A DNA stretch of 64,000 nt, taken from positions 1 to 64,000 of the forward strand of contig NZ_CALUXO010000074.1 in the NCBI RefSeq assembly GCF_944324745.1, written 5' to 3'. This DNA comes from an uncultured Thomasclavelia sp. Lineage in GTDB: Bacteria > Bacillota_I > Bacilli_A > Erysipelotrichales > Coprobacillaceae. How positions within the stretch are numbered: position 1 is the stretch's first letter; each line of letters begins with the position of its first letter. The notes beneath the pieces were generated by a model, which saw only the letters and a list, made by a program, of their open reading frames with translations, searched no databases and was not told where the DNA came from. The translations under genes and the position numbers were made by a program. Positions 6,891 through 17,331 of the stretch are shown one piece after another.

Positions 6891-7550
6891 CTAATTATAT
6901 TTTTTAGCCATTTTATATGTATAATAAATATCAAATGGTAAAGATCCTATAAGAATGACCAAAGATAAAATAATACTAATTGATGAATGAACTAATAAGT
7001 TTATCATAATCATCAATAAACCAACAATGATAAATGATTTCCCACCAAATTGTTGACTTTTCTTCCATGTTATTTCATTTTTCATACTCCAACTAGTTCT
7101 AAGACCAATCATAGAGTTCATTTCTAATTTTGGCATCATAATACCCAGAATTATAATAATCACGCCTAATAATATAAAACTAAGTTGTTGAATATTGATT
7201 GGCATAGTAGATAAATTTTCAACTCTATTAAAATCAGCATAGAGAAAATAGAAAAACAAGATATTAAAAAATAATAACAACATTATACCTAAATTAATAC
7301 CTATTTTCTTATTATTTCCCCTACTTTTTTCTTGCTTAGAAGCATATTTTGTAATCAGAAGCATGATAAAACCAAAAATAACCGTTATTGCCGGAAAGAT
7401 AAATGTTTCATATTTACTACCCCACCTATCAACTCCACCATCGATTCCATAGTGAGCAGGAATTTGATCAGGTAAAAATGGTAACAAAACTAAAACCATA
7501 AATAATGGTAAAAACATTAGAAAGTAAAATAGTTTATTATTATTATTCAT
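6891..7550 (-). CDS. SdpI-family membrane protein (DUF1648 + SdpI domain)
   Basis: The product has 219 residues and about six hydrophobic segments. The N-terminal part (FLPDQIPAHYGIDGGVDRWG) is a DUF1648 signature. The second half (MIGLRTSWSMKNEITWKKSQ) matches the SdpI family. In Bacillus subtilis SdpI gives immunity to the SDP toxin and senses it; many homologues are of unknown role. The ribosome site AAAGGAG lies upstream of ATG 7550. It sits 260 bases from protein D on the same strand with a terminator after it, so it is probably its own unit. An immunity role for the adjacent small proteins is possible but is inference. No sdpR-like gene is adjacent. Confidence 0.8.
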   Translation of the reverse strand: MNNNNKLFYFLMFLPLFMVLVLLPFLPDQIPAHYGIDGGVDRWGSKYETFIFPAITVIFGFIMLLITKYASKQEKSRGNNKKIGINLGIMLLLFFNILFFYFLYADFNRVENLSTMPINIQQLSFILLGVIIIILGIMMPKLEMNSMIGLRTSWSMKNEITWKKSQQFGGKSFIIVGLLMIMINLLVHSSISIILSLVILIGSLPFDIYYTYKMAKKYN

Positions 7551-8069
7551 ACCTTGTTCTCCTTTAAAACTATTATTTGATAAATTTCTTAAAGAAACAT
7601 TAAAATCAAACAGTATTAAATATCATTTCTTTAAATAAATTATATAATAATTGCATGAAAAATAGAACAGACTTTAAAAGATAGTATATAGTAATTTCAA
7701 TACTATATATTCACAAAATAAATATGATTATTAATTTAAAATATCAATCATGATATTTTTGTATTGTACTGTTGCAGTATATAATTTTCTATAACTATCT
7801 CTTTTGCTAATTAAATGATGTTTATTATACTTTTATAAATTGAAAATCTTTGAAAAACATAATTTATATAAGATTTACTCTATTAAATTAGATATAAACA
7901 AAATTACTAATTATGGTATCTACTAAATTTATGAAAAAGCTAAAATTTAGTTTTAATTTACAGTAATGTTTTTATAATTATATAAAGTCGATATTTTAAT
8001 TATGAAACTATAAAATTACCCATCATCAACTTCAATAACCAACTTTCCAACAAGAGCAGATTTATATAT
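7551..8069. other. Gene-free stretch, 519 bases
   Basis: AT-rich DNA without a convincing gene. One notable element is an inverted repeat TATATAGTA-ATTTCAA-TACTATATA at 7685-7709. It is not followed by a U-run and could be an operator. No tRNA or riboswitch was seen. Confidence 0.5.
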
Positions 8070-8570
8070 TTACTTACCATATTTTTCACTATCTTGCTTG
8101 ATATTTCCTTTATATTGTAAAGATTTTTTAGTATATTGCATAATTTCAAATTTATTGCCATCGGGATCATGAATCCACATTTGCCATGTTTCTGATTGGC
8201 CTTTATTGGGTTCAACATCAATTTCAACACCAGCTGCAATAAGTTCTTCTCTGGCTTTGTAAATATCATCGACCATTAAAGCAAAATGCGAATATCCTAG
8301 TCTTGTATCTGGCTTTTCATGTTCTAACTGTCCATCTGCTTTAGGAAACAATTCCAAATATTGTCCTAGTGCTAATTCAATAAATATATAAGCGATTCCA
8401 GTTGGATCAGTTTTAGCCCTAGTTGCCGCCCCACGATTAATTTGATCTTTATAAGCCTCATAACGCATTATTATCTTAGCTTTTAATCCTAATTTATTTT
8501 CATAAAAATTCCTCATTTCATTCATCTGATCAGTATAAAATGATAAATGCATCACTTCATTAAATTTCAT
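8070..8570 (-). CDS. VOC (glyoxalase/bleomycin-resistance) superfamily protein
   Basis: The product has 166 residues with two beta-alpha-beta-beta-beta halves typical of the vicinal-oxygen-chelate fold. An N-terminal MHLSFYTDQMNEMRNFYENKLGL segment, cut here to note only the motif FYENKLGL, and a C-terminal IHDPDGNKFEIMQYT motif are visible. A His near residue 8, Glu/His residues in mid-protein and the Glu of KFEIMQ could be metal ligands. The ribosome site AAGGGAAG precedes ATG. Substrate cannot be assigned. It lies 49 bases downstream of the GH1 gene on the same strand and may be co-transcribed. Confidence 0.8.
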   Translation of the reverse strand: MKFNEVMHLSFYTDQMNEMRNFYENKLGLKAKIIMRYEAYKDQINRGAATRAKTDPTGIAYIFIELALGQYLELFPKADGQLEHEKPDTRLGYSHFALMVDDIYKAREELIAAGVEIDVEPNKGQSETWQMWIHDPDGNKFEIMQYTKKSLQYKGNIKQDSEKYGK

Positions 8571-8619
8571 AACATTCTTCCCTTCTAATCATTGGTAAAT
8601 ATTGATTTAATACTGATAT

Positions 8620-10110
<1,491 letters not shown>

Positions 10111-10328
10111 TTATTTATTGATTAAATAGATAACAACGTTCTCTATTAATTCAATACTTTTTCTTAACACCAATCTATTTCCAATTCTTAATTAAATTAT
10201 TAAATTTTTATAAGACTCTTTGTTGAATAAGTTATAATTTCTAAAATAAAACTTTGATAATCTAATCTTCTTAATAGTTTACTAACAATGAATATCAATC
10301 ATTATTTTTAGTCATTTTAGTTATTTCT

Positions 10329-11138
10329 TTAATATTTCTTATTTTGTATCGTTCTTTTATACATGAGTGAATAGATAACGCTTAAAATATATTGAAAACC
10401 TTCTTGTGAATAAAATGTTGCAATTCTATCATATGTATCTTCCTGATGCGGGATAATAATTTTATAATTACAATATCGAATCAATAAACTATCTTTACAA
10501 CCTGTTATTACAATAAATTTAGTTCTATTTTTAATAATTTCCCTTACACATTCATTGTAATAGTCAGTTCTATCATAAGTTATAAACAAACAGCAATCTT
10601 TTTTCCCAGCATTCTTAGCATAAGAAACTTCTTCATCATATTGTGTTGCTAGATGAAAGAACTTAGCAATTTTAGTACATTTATTAATAAAATTAAGAGC
10701 TGTAATTTCTGAATCACCACGACCAAAAACAAATACTCTATCACTTTCAACTAATAAATCAGCTATCTCTTCTAATTTTGATATGTCTAATTCACTATTT
10801 ATTAAATTTATAGTATTCTTATAAACACTTGCTATACTGTTTGCTATTTCTTGACTAGATTCATCATAACTAAACGGTATAAAATAATTTACTTGATTAT
10901 TTACATATTTGATTGATTCAATCAATCTAGCTAGTTGAATTTTGAAATCTTTATACCCATTAAAACCCAATTTTTTACAAATACGAATTATAGTAGATTT
11001 TGATGAGAAAGTGTTTTTTACCAGTTCATTTATTGACATATCAATCACTCGATTAGCATTATCATTGATGTAATGAACTACTGTCAGTTCTAAATCAGTA
11101 AACATATCATAATTATGTAACTTTTCAATTAAACTCAT
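10329..11138 (-). CDS. RpiR/MurR-family transcriptional regulator
   Basis: The product has 269 residues: an N-terminal helix-turn-helix_6 domain (residues about 1-80, with SSKSTIIRICKKLGFNGYKD) and a C-terminal SIS sugar-phosphate-binding domain (about 120-250, with VFVFGRGDSEITALNF). Such regulators sense phosphosugars and control adjacent sugar genes. The ribosome site GAGGTG lies before ATG. It is transcribed toward the GH1 gene 254 bases downstream and away from the EIIC gene. I infer it regulates both from the shared intergenic region. Confidence 0.9.
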   Translation of the reverse strand: MSLIEKLHNYDMFTDLELTVVHYINDNANRVIDMSINELVKNTFSSKSTIIRICKKLGFNGYKDFKIQLARLIESIKYVNNQVNYFIPFSYDESSQEIANSIASVYKNTINLINSELDISKLEEIADLLVESDRVFVFGRGDSEITALNFINKCTKIAKFFHLATQYDEEVSYAKNAGKKDCCLFITYDRTDYYNECVREIIKNRTKFIVITGCKDSLLIRYCNYKIIIPHQEDTYDRIATFYSQEGFQYILSVIYSLMYKRTIQNKKY

Positions 11139-11526
11139 TTTGACACCTCACTAATATAAATCATTTAAATATTAAGCAAAACAAATAAATAAGATGATTC
11201 AATATCAAAAAACTATTTGTTTCATCAATTCTATAAAATAAAAAAATCTTCTTTTATATTTATTAATTTTAACAAAATATCCAAAAATAACATTATTATT
11301 TCATTTATTGATACTTAGGTGTTTTATAACTTCCTTTATTTTTAATAAATTAGCATACTTAGGTCCTAAAACTTTCAAATCAAATTATTATTTATTTAAT
11401 TATGCTAAGCTAAATATCGAGTTATGTAAGGACTTTTATAAACTACTTTAACTTTTGTCCATACTCCCAAAACATCGGTTTATGAAAGCACATTACTCAA
11501 AAAAGATTAAAGAGAGGAAGAGAAAT
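11139..11526. promoter_or_regulatory. Divergent control region between RpiR regulator and PTS gene
   Basis: 388 bases without a gene. Two direct repeats, ATACTTAGGT at 11311-11320 and 11355-11364, each followed within ten bases by AACTT or ACTT, are 44 bases apart (about four helical turns). They are candidate RpiR-regulator sites. A recognisable consensus promoter was not found. Confidence 0.5.
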
Positions 11527-12834
11527 ATGGAAAGATTTCAAAGTATTTTACTGAAATTTGGAACCTGGGCAAGTCAAAATAAATACTTGTCTGCGATCAA
11601 AGATGGGTTTCAAAACTTTATGCCTTTTATCATTATTGGAGCAGTTGGGATATTATGGTCAAATGTTATCGTTAATGCCGAAACAGGATTAGGAGCAATT
11701 TTTAGTCCAATTATGGCCTTAGATTTTTTAAATCCTGCTTTTGATGCTTTAAACTTTGCTACTATTAACTGTATTACATTAGCAATTACTTTTTTAATAG
11801 GCGCTGAAATTGCTGAACACAATGGAATTGACAAAATGTTTGGTGCGATTCTAGCAATTGCTTCATTACTTACAATTACACAATCATCTTATGATTTTAT
11901 TGTCGATGGTAAAGTTATTGAATCTATCACCGGAATTTTTGGTAATTCTATTGGCAGCCAAGGACTATTTACTGGAATTATCATTGCAATTGTTTCTGTT
12001 GAATTATTCAGTTTATTCTTTAAAATTGATGCTCTTAAAATTAAATTACCTGATGCAGTTCCTCCTCAAATTGCCCGTTCTTTTGAATATTTAATTCCCG
12101 GGTTTATCGTTATGGCAATTATTTCTTTATTAGGACTTACATGTGAACTGTTAACTAGATATTATTTAAATGATTTGATTTTTAATCTAATTCAAACGCC
12201 ATTATTAAATATTGGTGGATCATTGCCTGGTGTTTTAATTTTTACATTTTTAATTGGGGTATTCTGGTCTGTAGGTTTACATGGTGATAATATGGTAAAT
12301 GGTGACTTTCTTCCAATTATTACAACTTTAATTGTTCAAAATACTGAAATGGTTGAAAAAGGATTAGAACCTGTAAATATTGTCAATTATTCTTGGTATC
12401 GAATTTTCTCTTGTACTGGTGGTACGGGAATGGTTTTAGGATTGGCATTAGCAATTTTTATTGTTGGTAAAAGAGCTGAAAATCGCTCAATTGCATCTAT
12501 TGGAATTACTGCTAATTTATTTAATATCATGGAAGTTGAAGCTTTTTGATTGCCTATTGTTTTAAATCCTATTCTTATAATTTCATTTATCTTAGCACCT
12601 ATTGTCTGTGTAATTATTGGTTATATTTTGACTGTTATTGGTTTTTGTCCAATAATGTATTTAAATGTTCCATGGACCATGCCACCTTTCTTATATGGTT
12701 TTATTGCCAGTGGTGGCAATATCATGGGTGGTATTTGTCAATTAATCGCTATCGTTGCTGCAACAATTATTTACATTCCTTTTGTAAAAATGTATGAAAA
12801 ACAACAAGCAATCGAAGATAATAAAAATGCATAA
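11527..12834 (+). pseudogene. PTS EIIC (lactose/cellobiose family) interrupted by an in-frame TGA
   Basis: From ATG 11527 (after AGAGAGGAAG) the frame runs 340 codons to TGA at 12547-12549. It continues in the same frame for 95 codons to 12834. The joined product would be about 435 residues, the usual EIIC length, with about ten membrane segments. The TGA falls where the family has the Gly of the NINEPxxFGLPI motif, so one GGA-to-TGA change explains it. The neighbouring residues (NIMEVEAF) also differ from the motif. I infer a recently inactivated gene; a sequencing error cannot be excluded. No EIIA or EIIB gene is next to it. Confidence 0.85.
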
Positions 12835-12855
12835 AAATTAAATATTTATTCATAC

Positions 12856-12894
12856 AAGGATTGCATACTTCTAAAGAAATATGCAATTCCTTTT
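12856..12894 (+). terminator. Terminator after the EIIC pseudogene
   Basis: Imperfect stem AAGGATTGCATA / TATGCAATTCCTT followed by TTTTCTTT. Confidence 0.65.
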
Positions 12895-12994
12895 CTTTAA
12901 AATATAAACAATCATTATTAAAACACTAACCTTCAATAATAATTTAAATTCATATTTTTTAAACATTAATGTAAATTATAAATCACAACTATTC

Positions 12995-13023
12995 TTTACA
13001 TTATATCAGTACTAGGATATAAT
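12995..13023 (+). promoter_or_regulatory. Sigma-A promoter for the candidate small RNA
   Basis: TTTACA and TATAAT are separated by exactly 17 bases. Predicted transcription start is near 13030, the first base of the hairpin described next. No reading frame with a ribosome site follows. Confidence 0.65.
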
Positions 13024-13029
13024 TTTTTC

Positions 13030-13112
13030 GTAACTGGTATAATCCCTTAGGTCTTTGATGCTTTTAGCATGTTCCTTTTATTAATTATTTAGACAGTACC
13101 AGTTACTTTTTA
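13030..13112 (+). ncRNA. Candidate small structured RNA, about 80 nt
   Basis: Arms GTAACTGGTA (13030-13039) and TACCAGTTAC (13097-13106) form a perfect 10-bp closing stem. The 57 bases inside include a GTCT/AGAC helix and an ATGC-TTTTA-GCAT hairpin. The closing stem is followed directly by TTTTTA. Promoter, start at the stem and U-tract at its end together look like a complete small-RNA gene. It does not match 6S, SRP RNA, tmRNA or a riboswitch class that I can recognise. A small inverted-repeat element (MITE-like) is the main alternative. Confidence 0.5.
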
Positions 13113-13146
13113 TTGGCATATCTTAAAATAACATATCAAACAAAGA

Positions 13147-13182
13147 AACGAGCTAGGTAAATAATCACCTAACCCGTTTTTT
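13147..13182 (+). terminator. Second terminator downstream of the small-RNA candidate
   Basis: Stem AACGAGCTAGGT / ACCTAACCCGTT with two mismatches, followed by TTTTTT on the plus strand. Confidence 0.6.
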
Positions 13183-13337
13183 ACATTCATAAAAACTTTA
13201 GATAGTTTAACTCTCTAGCATTAATACTATCAATCCATTTTTAACTATTTATATATTAATCGATTCTCTTAGTATATCCCATATATTATTTCTCAACTAT
13301 CTTAACATTAACATAATAAGATTTTGTAATTTTATCT

Positions 13338-13691
13338 TTAAAATAACTTAGGAATAAAGATAATAAGTCCGATAACTACCGAAGCAATAGCACTAATAAG
13401 TACCGAACCCGCCGCAACATCTTTAGCATATTTAGCAAGTTCATGGTAATCAGGTGAACATAAATCAACAACTGCCTCAATTGCAGTGTTTACTAGTTCT
13501 AAAGAAATAACTAAAGCAAATAACAAAATACAAATTAACCATTCTGTTATTGATAAATGAAAAATAAAACCACAAATAATAACTAAAATCATAAATATTA
13601 TATGTATCTTAATGTTTCTTTCCTTTTTTATACAACTAATAATACCGGAAATGGCATAATTTAGACTTTTGTAAAATGGATCTTTATGCAT
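13338..13691 (-). CDS. dgkA: Diacylglycerol/undecaprenol kinase (DgkA family)
   Basis: The product has 117 residues and three transmembrane segments, the standard size for Gram-positive DgkA. The signature LELVNTAIEAVVDL carries the Glu and Asn of the active site, and a C-terminal KDVAAGSVL segment is also conserved. In Firmicutes this enzyme phosphorylates undecaprenol for the cell-wall lipid-carrier cycle. The ribosome site GAGGAG lies before ATG. It appears to be a single-gene unit. Confidence 0.9.
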   Translation of the reverse strand: MHKDPFYKSLNYAISGIISCIKKERNIKIHIIFMILVIICGFIFHLSITEWLICILLFALVISLELVNTAIEAVVDLCSPDYHELAKYAKDVAAGSVLISAIASVVIGLIIFIPKLF

Positions 13692-13960
13692 AATATTAAC
13701 TCCTCAATATTAAAAATATTTTTAATGATTTCAAAACAAGTATAAGATTAATAATATTATATAATATTGTCTCTTTGCTTTCAATTAACCTTATTAATCA
13801 TAATTGAGACTACAATTGGGATGCTAATTTAAATTTTTACTACGATTTTAACAGTCATTATATTCAATGACCCTCAACATTTTAAAATAAATTAGTTTGT
13901 TATTGGAAATAATAACAATAGAACAAATAATATAATTAATAAGTTAGGAGAAATTAAAAG

Positions 13961-14887
13961 ATGAAAAAAGACAAGAATGCTATTACATTTGCTGTTCTAT
14001 CAAATGAATGGTTAAATCTAAAAAAACAGTCTGTTAAATATTCTACATTTATCAAATACAAAACAATTATTGAAGTACATCTTCTTAAATTATACAATCA
14101 AAAACCACTCGAAAATTGGTCAGAGCATGATTATTATAGATTGTTTGAGCAATATGATAAAAATAAATTAACTTCCAGTACATTACGCACCATTAAGTAT
14201 GTCTTAAAAGATATCCTGTCTTATGGAGAAGAAATATATGATCTTAAAGCAGTAAAATTAACGCGAATTAAAATAAGTGGAAAGAATAAATCAGTTGAAG
14301 TAATAAATGATATACAAAGACGAGACTTAATAATTAACTGTCAAAAAACATATGCTAATATTAATGTTGCTATTTTATTAGGACTACAAGCTGGATTGAG
14401 GCTAGGAGAAATTTGTGGTCTAAAATGGAATGATTTAGATTTTGAAACAGATACTATTACTATATCAAGAACCGTTCAGCGCGTTAGAAATACAGTTGAC
14501 CACCCAAGAACTATATTAATTGAACTTCCACCCAAAACCAATTCTTCAAAAAGAATTGTAATAATGACAGAATCATTATCATGTTATCTAAAATACTATA
14601 AAGACTTCTACAATCCAGATTCTGATTTAACATACATTCTTTCAAATAGTTATAAAATACCTGATCCAAGAGTTATACAAAGAAAATTTAAAAAGATATG
14701 TCAATTGGAAGATATGGATATTAATTTCCATGTGCTTCGTCATACTTTTGCCACAGTTTGTGTAAAATACAAAATGGATATTAAAGTATTAAGTGAAATG
14801 CTAGGACACTCCAATATATCAACAACTTTAAATCTTTATGTGCACCCTACCCTAGATCAAAAAATCGAAGAAATGAAAAAAAATTGA
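13961..14887 (+). CDS. Tyrosine-type recombinase/integrase (orphan)
   Basis: The product has 308 residues: a SAM-like core-binding N-terminal half and a catalytic C-terminal domain. The catalytic residues are present: Arg147 (AGLRLGE), Lys in the PPKTNSSKR loop, His257-x-x-Arg260 (HVLRH), His283 (LGHSNI) and Tyr293 (NLYVHP). It lacks the N-terminal arm domain seen in the other recombinase of this window, so it is shorter. Start ATG follows TTAGGAG. Stop is TGA. No excisionase or cargo genes are evident, so it may be a relic of an integrated element. Confidence 0.9.
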   Translation: MKKDKNAITFAVLSNEWLNLKKQSVKYSTFIKYKTIIEVHLLKLYNQKPLENWSEHDYYRLFEQYDKNKLTSSTLRTIKYVLKDILSYGEEIYDLKAVKLTRIKISGKNKSVEVINDIQRRDLIINCQKTYANINVAILLGLQAGLRLGEICGLKWNDLDFETDTITISRTVQRVRNTVDHPRTILIELPPKTNSSKRIVIMTESLSCYLKYYKDFYNPDSDLTYILSNSYKIPDPRVIQRKFKKICQLEDMDINFHVLRHTFATVCVKYKMDIKVLSEMLGHSNISTTLNLYVHPTLDQKIEEMKKN

Positions 14888-15016
14888 TATGTAAAATCGC
14901 AGAATTAATTATTCTATGACAATTTTTTGTAAAAATTCTAAAGTATTTTTGATAGTTATTTAGTTATTTTTTGTTTAAAAGTGCTTTAAAAATTATTAAT
15001 AGTAAAAACATTTTGT

Positions 15017-15062
15017 AGCTGTTTCATTAATATCGTTATTGATATTTTGAAACAGCTTTTTT
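15017..15062 (+). terminator. Terminator after the orphan integrase
   Basis: A nested stem AGCTGTTTCA ... AATATC-GTTATT-GATATT ... TGAAACAGCT is followed by TTTTTT. Confidence 0.85.
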
Positions 15063-15101
15063 AAGCAAAAAAAAGAAAGTACTTCAACTCGAAGTACTTT
15101 C
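15063..15101 (-). terminator. Minus-strand terminator
   Basis: Perfect 11-bp stem GAAAGTACTTC/GAAGTACTTTC with a five-base loop. On the minus strand it is followed by TTTTTTTT. Confidence 0.7.
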
Positions 15102-15443
15102 CCTAGTCAGTGGATCTTTTGCTAATGTTTAAGGACAATTAAGCATATCTTTTATCAATTTTAATTTATGATCTATAGGTATTAAATTATAGTATATTGT
15201 CATAAGTGTTTATTTTTTAGAAATGTTTATTAGTGTTAATTTAGTGTTTTCAATTTAAAACCAATTACATAAATAATAGAAAGACTTTCACTGACACTTT
15301 AATTCTACCATATTTAACAACATTGTGAAACAAAAAGAACCAAAAATGACAATAGTTTTGCATATTTGTTTATTTTATTTAATTTCTAAAACAAATTTTC
15401 TAATACATCAAAGAATACTAAATCAATATTTCTTAAAAAAAGC

Positions 15444-15477
15444 AAAAAATGGCTAAGTATAGTCATAGCCATTTTTT
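15444..15477. terminator. Bidirectional terminator
   Basis: Perfect stem AAAAAATGGCTA/TAGCCATTTTTT with a ten-base loop. It probably ends the small minus-strand gene at 15591-15749. Confidence 0.8.
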
Positions 15478-15590
15478 CTATTATTTATATCAAATTATTA
15501 TATTTTTAAATAATTAATTTAAATTCTAAAATAATAATATTAACACATATCAATTAATTATATAGTTCCTTGTAATTATAAAATAACGCT

Positions 15591-15749
15591 TTATGCTGCC
15601 TTATTGACAGTGACATATTTCCAATATGCTCGCTGTTTTCCACGGCAGGCAATTACTGGATAATTTGAGTAACCAAATTCTCGAGCAATTGTTCCTTTAG
15701 GAACCTTATTGGCATGTGTTAATTTTCCATTCACTACTGCATATTTCAT
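15591..15749 (-). CDS. Small hypothetical protein, 52 residues
   Basis: ATG at 15749 is preceded by AGGAGGAACTGAAA, an excellent ribosome site, and a terminator lies downstream, so this short frame is probably real. The product begins MKYAVVNGKLTHANKV and ends in TVNKAA. It is basic, has one Cys and one Trp, and has no membrane segment. I do not recognise the family. It stands alone between the orphan integrase and the amylase gene. Confidence 0.7.
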   Translation of the reverse strand: MKYAVVNGKLTHANKVPKGTIAREFGYSNYPVIACRGKQRAYWKYVTVNKAA

Positions 15750-15852
15750 TTTCAGTTCCTCCTTTATCTACACCTATATTATAGATAAAATAAAGAAAAA
15801 GATAAAACACAATAGTGTCTTTTAAAACCTAAAAAACGGTTTTAAAATAAAA

Positions 15853-17331
15853 TTATTTATTTTTTTCAACAAATGACTTCTTTACCCATAAAGAAACAGA
15901 GCCACCATCACAGATAAATTTACCATTCCCGTTTTCGTCAATGATGACTTCCTGATTGATATTATTTAAATAATCAACAAAGGTTTCTCCATGATGACAT
16001 TTACCAATATACATCTCTTTTTCACCACTAGGTCCATCACTCATAATAACTGCCATTGAACTATTGATATGCTCTAAATCGCCTTCATAAGTCCATCCAA
16101 TAACATTATGATGATCAAAATAATCATGCTCATCCCCATAAAGGCACTCATTTCTAACTTTAAGCATTTTATCAATCGTCACTTTAAAACAATCGACACC
16201 ATATTCTTCCATTCCATAATAATCACCATAGAAGACACAAGGATATCCTTGATTTTTTAATAAAATCAAAGCATAAGCTAAAGGTTTAAACCAGTTAGCT
16301 ACCGAACTTTGTAATGCCTGTCCTGGTTGACTATCATGATTATCGACAAACGTCACGGCATATTTAGGAGCTAATTTTACTAAAGTACCTTCAAAGATAG
16401 AACCCATATCAAAAGTTCCATTACTATGAGAAATTTGATAAAATTTAAAATGTAATGTTACATCAAATAACGTCATACAATGTTGACTGACATCTAAATA
16501 ATGCAGTAATTTATTTACATCTCCATGCCAGTATTCTCCCACGGCAAAAAGCTGTTTATTGCTGTAAGTTCTAAGTTCCTGTAACCATTTAGTAAAAAAA
16601 GTAAAATCGATATGCTTAACAGCATCTAAGCGAAAGCCATCAACATGGGTAAAATCTAAATACCATTTACCAAAGCGAATTAATTCGTCGACAACAGCTT
16701 GATTATCGAAATCGATATCCGCCCCCATTAAATAATCATAATTACCATTTTCATTATCTACTAACTCATCCCAGCTATCACCATTAAATTCATAGATAGC
16801 ATGGCGCTTACTACGTTCATCATAATCGACCCCATCAAAGCAATCTCGGTTCCAAACAAAAGTTGAATACTTACCATTACGACCACGACAATCAAAACGG
16901 GTCCAGACTTCGATTTGTTCTAAATCAGAGACAACTTTATTACGATCATTACTATCGTTTTCCACAGCCATGACTAATTCAGTTCCATCAGCACCCATGC
17001 GGTGATTTAAAACCATATCGGCATAAACTTCTAGATGATATTTATGAAGTTCTTCAATTGCCACTAGATATTCATCTTTCGTTCCATATTTAGTTCTAAC
17101 CGTTCCTTTTTGATCAAATTCACCAAGATCATATAAGTCATAGACACCATAACCAACATCATTGATACCGCCTTGACCTTTAAATGCTGGTGGTAACCAG
17201 ATTGAACTAAACCCAGCCTGAGCAATATTTTTAGCTTCCTGTTTAACTTTTTTCCAATGATTACCATCATTAGGTAAATACCATTGGAAATATTGAATCA
17301 TGACACCATTAACCTTATGATTTATTGACAT
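15853..17331 (-). CDS. Cytoplasmic alpha-amylase, family GH13
   Basis: The product has 492 residues and no signal peptide, so it acts inside the cell. The N-terminal FQWYLPNDGNHWKK and the DVGYGVYDLYDLGEF stretch match the AmyS / E. coli AmyA type of alpha-amylase. Catalytic residues are Asp236 (GFRLDAVKH), Glu266 (VGEYW) and Asp333 (VDNHD). It would hydrolyse alpha-1,4 bonds in glycogen or imported maltodextrins. Its start overlaps the end of the upstream dehydrogenase gene by 10 bases, indicating translational coupling in a three-gene operon. Confidence 0.93.
   Translation of the reverse strand: MSINHKVNGVMIQYFQWYLPNDGNHWKKVKQEAKNIAQAGFSSIWLPPAFKGQGGINDVGYGVYDLYDLGEFDQKGTVRTKYGTKDEYLVAIEELHKYHLEVYADMVLNHRMGADGTELVMAVENDSNDRNKVVSDLEQIEVWTRFDCRGRNGKYSTFVWNRDCFDGVDYDERSKRHAIYEFNGDSWDELVDNENGNYDYLMGADIDFDNQAVVDELIRFGKWYLDFTHVDGFRLDAVKHIDFTFFTKWLQELRTYSNKQLFAVGEYWHGDVNKLLHYLDVSQHCMTLFDVTLHFKFYQISHSNGTFDMGSIFEGTLVKLAPKYAVTFVDNHDSQPGQALQSSVANWFKPLAYALILLKNQGYPCVFYGDYYGMEEYGVDCFKVTIDKMLKVRNECLYGDEHDYFDHHNVIGWTYEGDLEHINSSMAVIMSDGPSGEKEMYIGKCHHGETFVDYLNNINQEVIIDENGNGKFICDGGSVSLWVKKSFVEKNK

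Larger units (their letters stand above)
12835..13337. other. Intergenic region, 503 bases, with candidate small RNA
   Basis: No protein gene was seen. The region holds the EIIC terminator, a consensus promoter at 12995-13023, a closed hairpin RNA candidate at 13030-13112, and a second terminator at 13147-13182. Each is listed separately. Bases 13183-13337 look featureless. Confidence 0.6.
14888..15590. other. Gene-poor stretch, 703 bases, with three hairpins
   Basis: No protein gene was supported. Three strong hairpins are listed separately. Short repeated words (GTGTTTA, AGTGTTA, AGTGTTT) occur at 15205-15255, downstream of the recombinase. They could be recombinase or excisionase sites, but no clear attachment core was found. 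Confidence 0.5.

Noticed and set aside
8000-8269. Open frame overlapping the end of the VOC gene
   Set aside because: It is a shadow in another frame of a well-supported gene and has no ribosome site.
12547-12549. TGA decoded as glycine in the EIIC gene
   Set aside because: TGA ends other intact genes here (gpmA at 41993-41995 and the integrase at 14885-14887), so recoding is unlikely.
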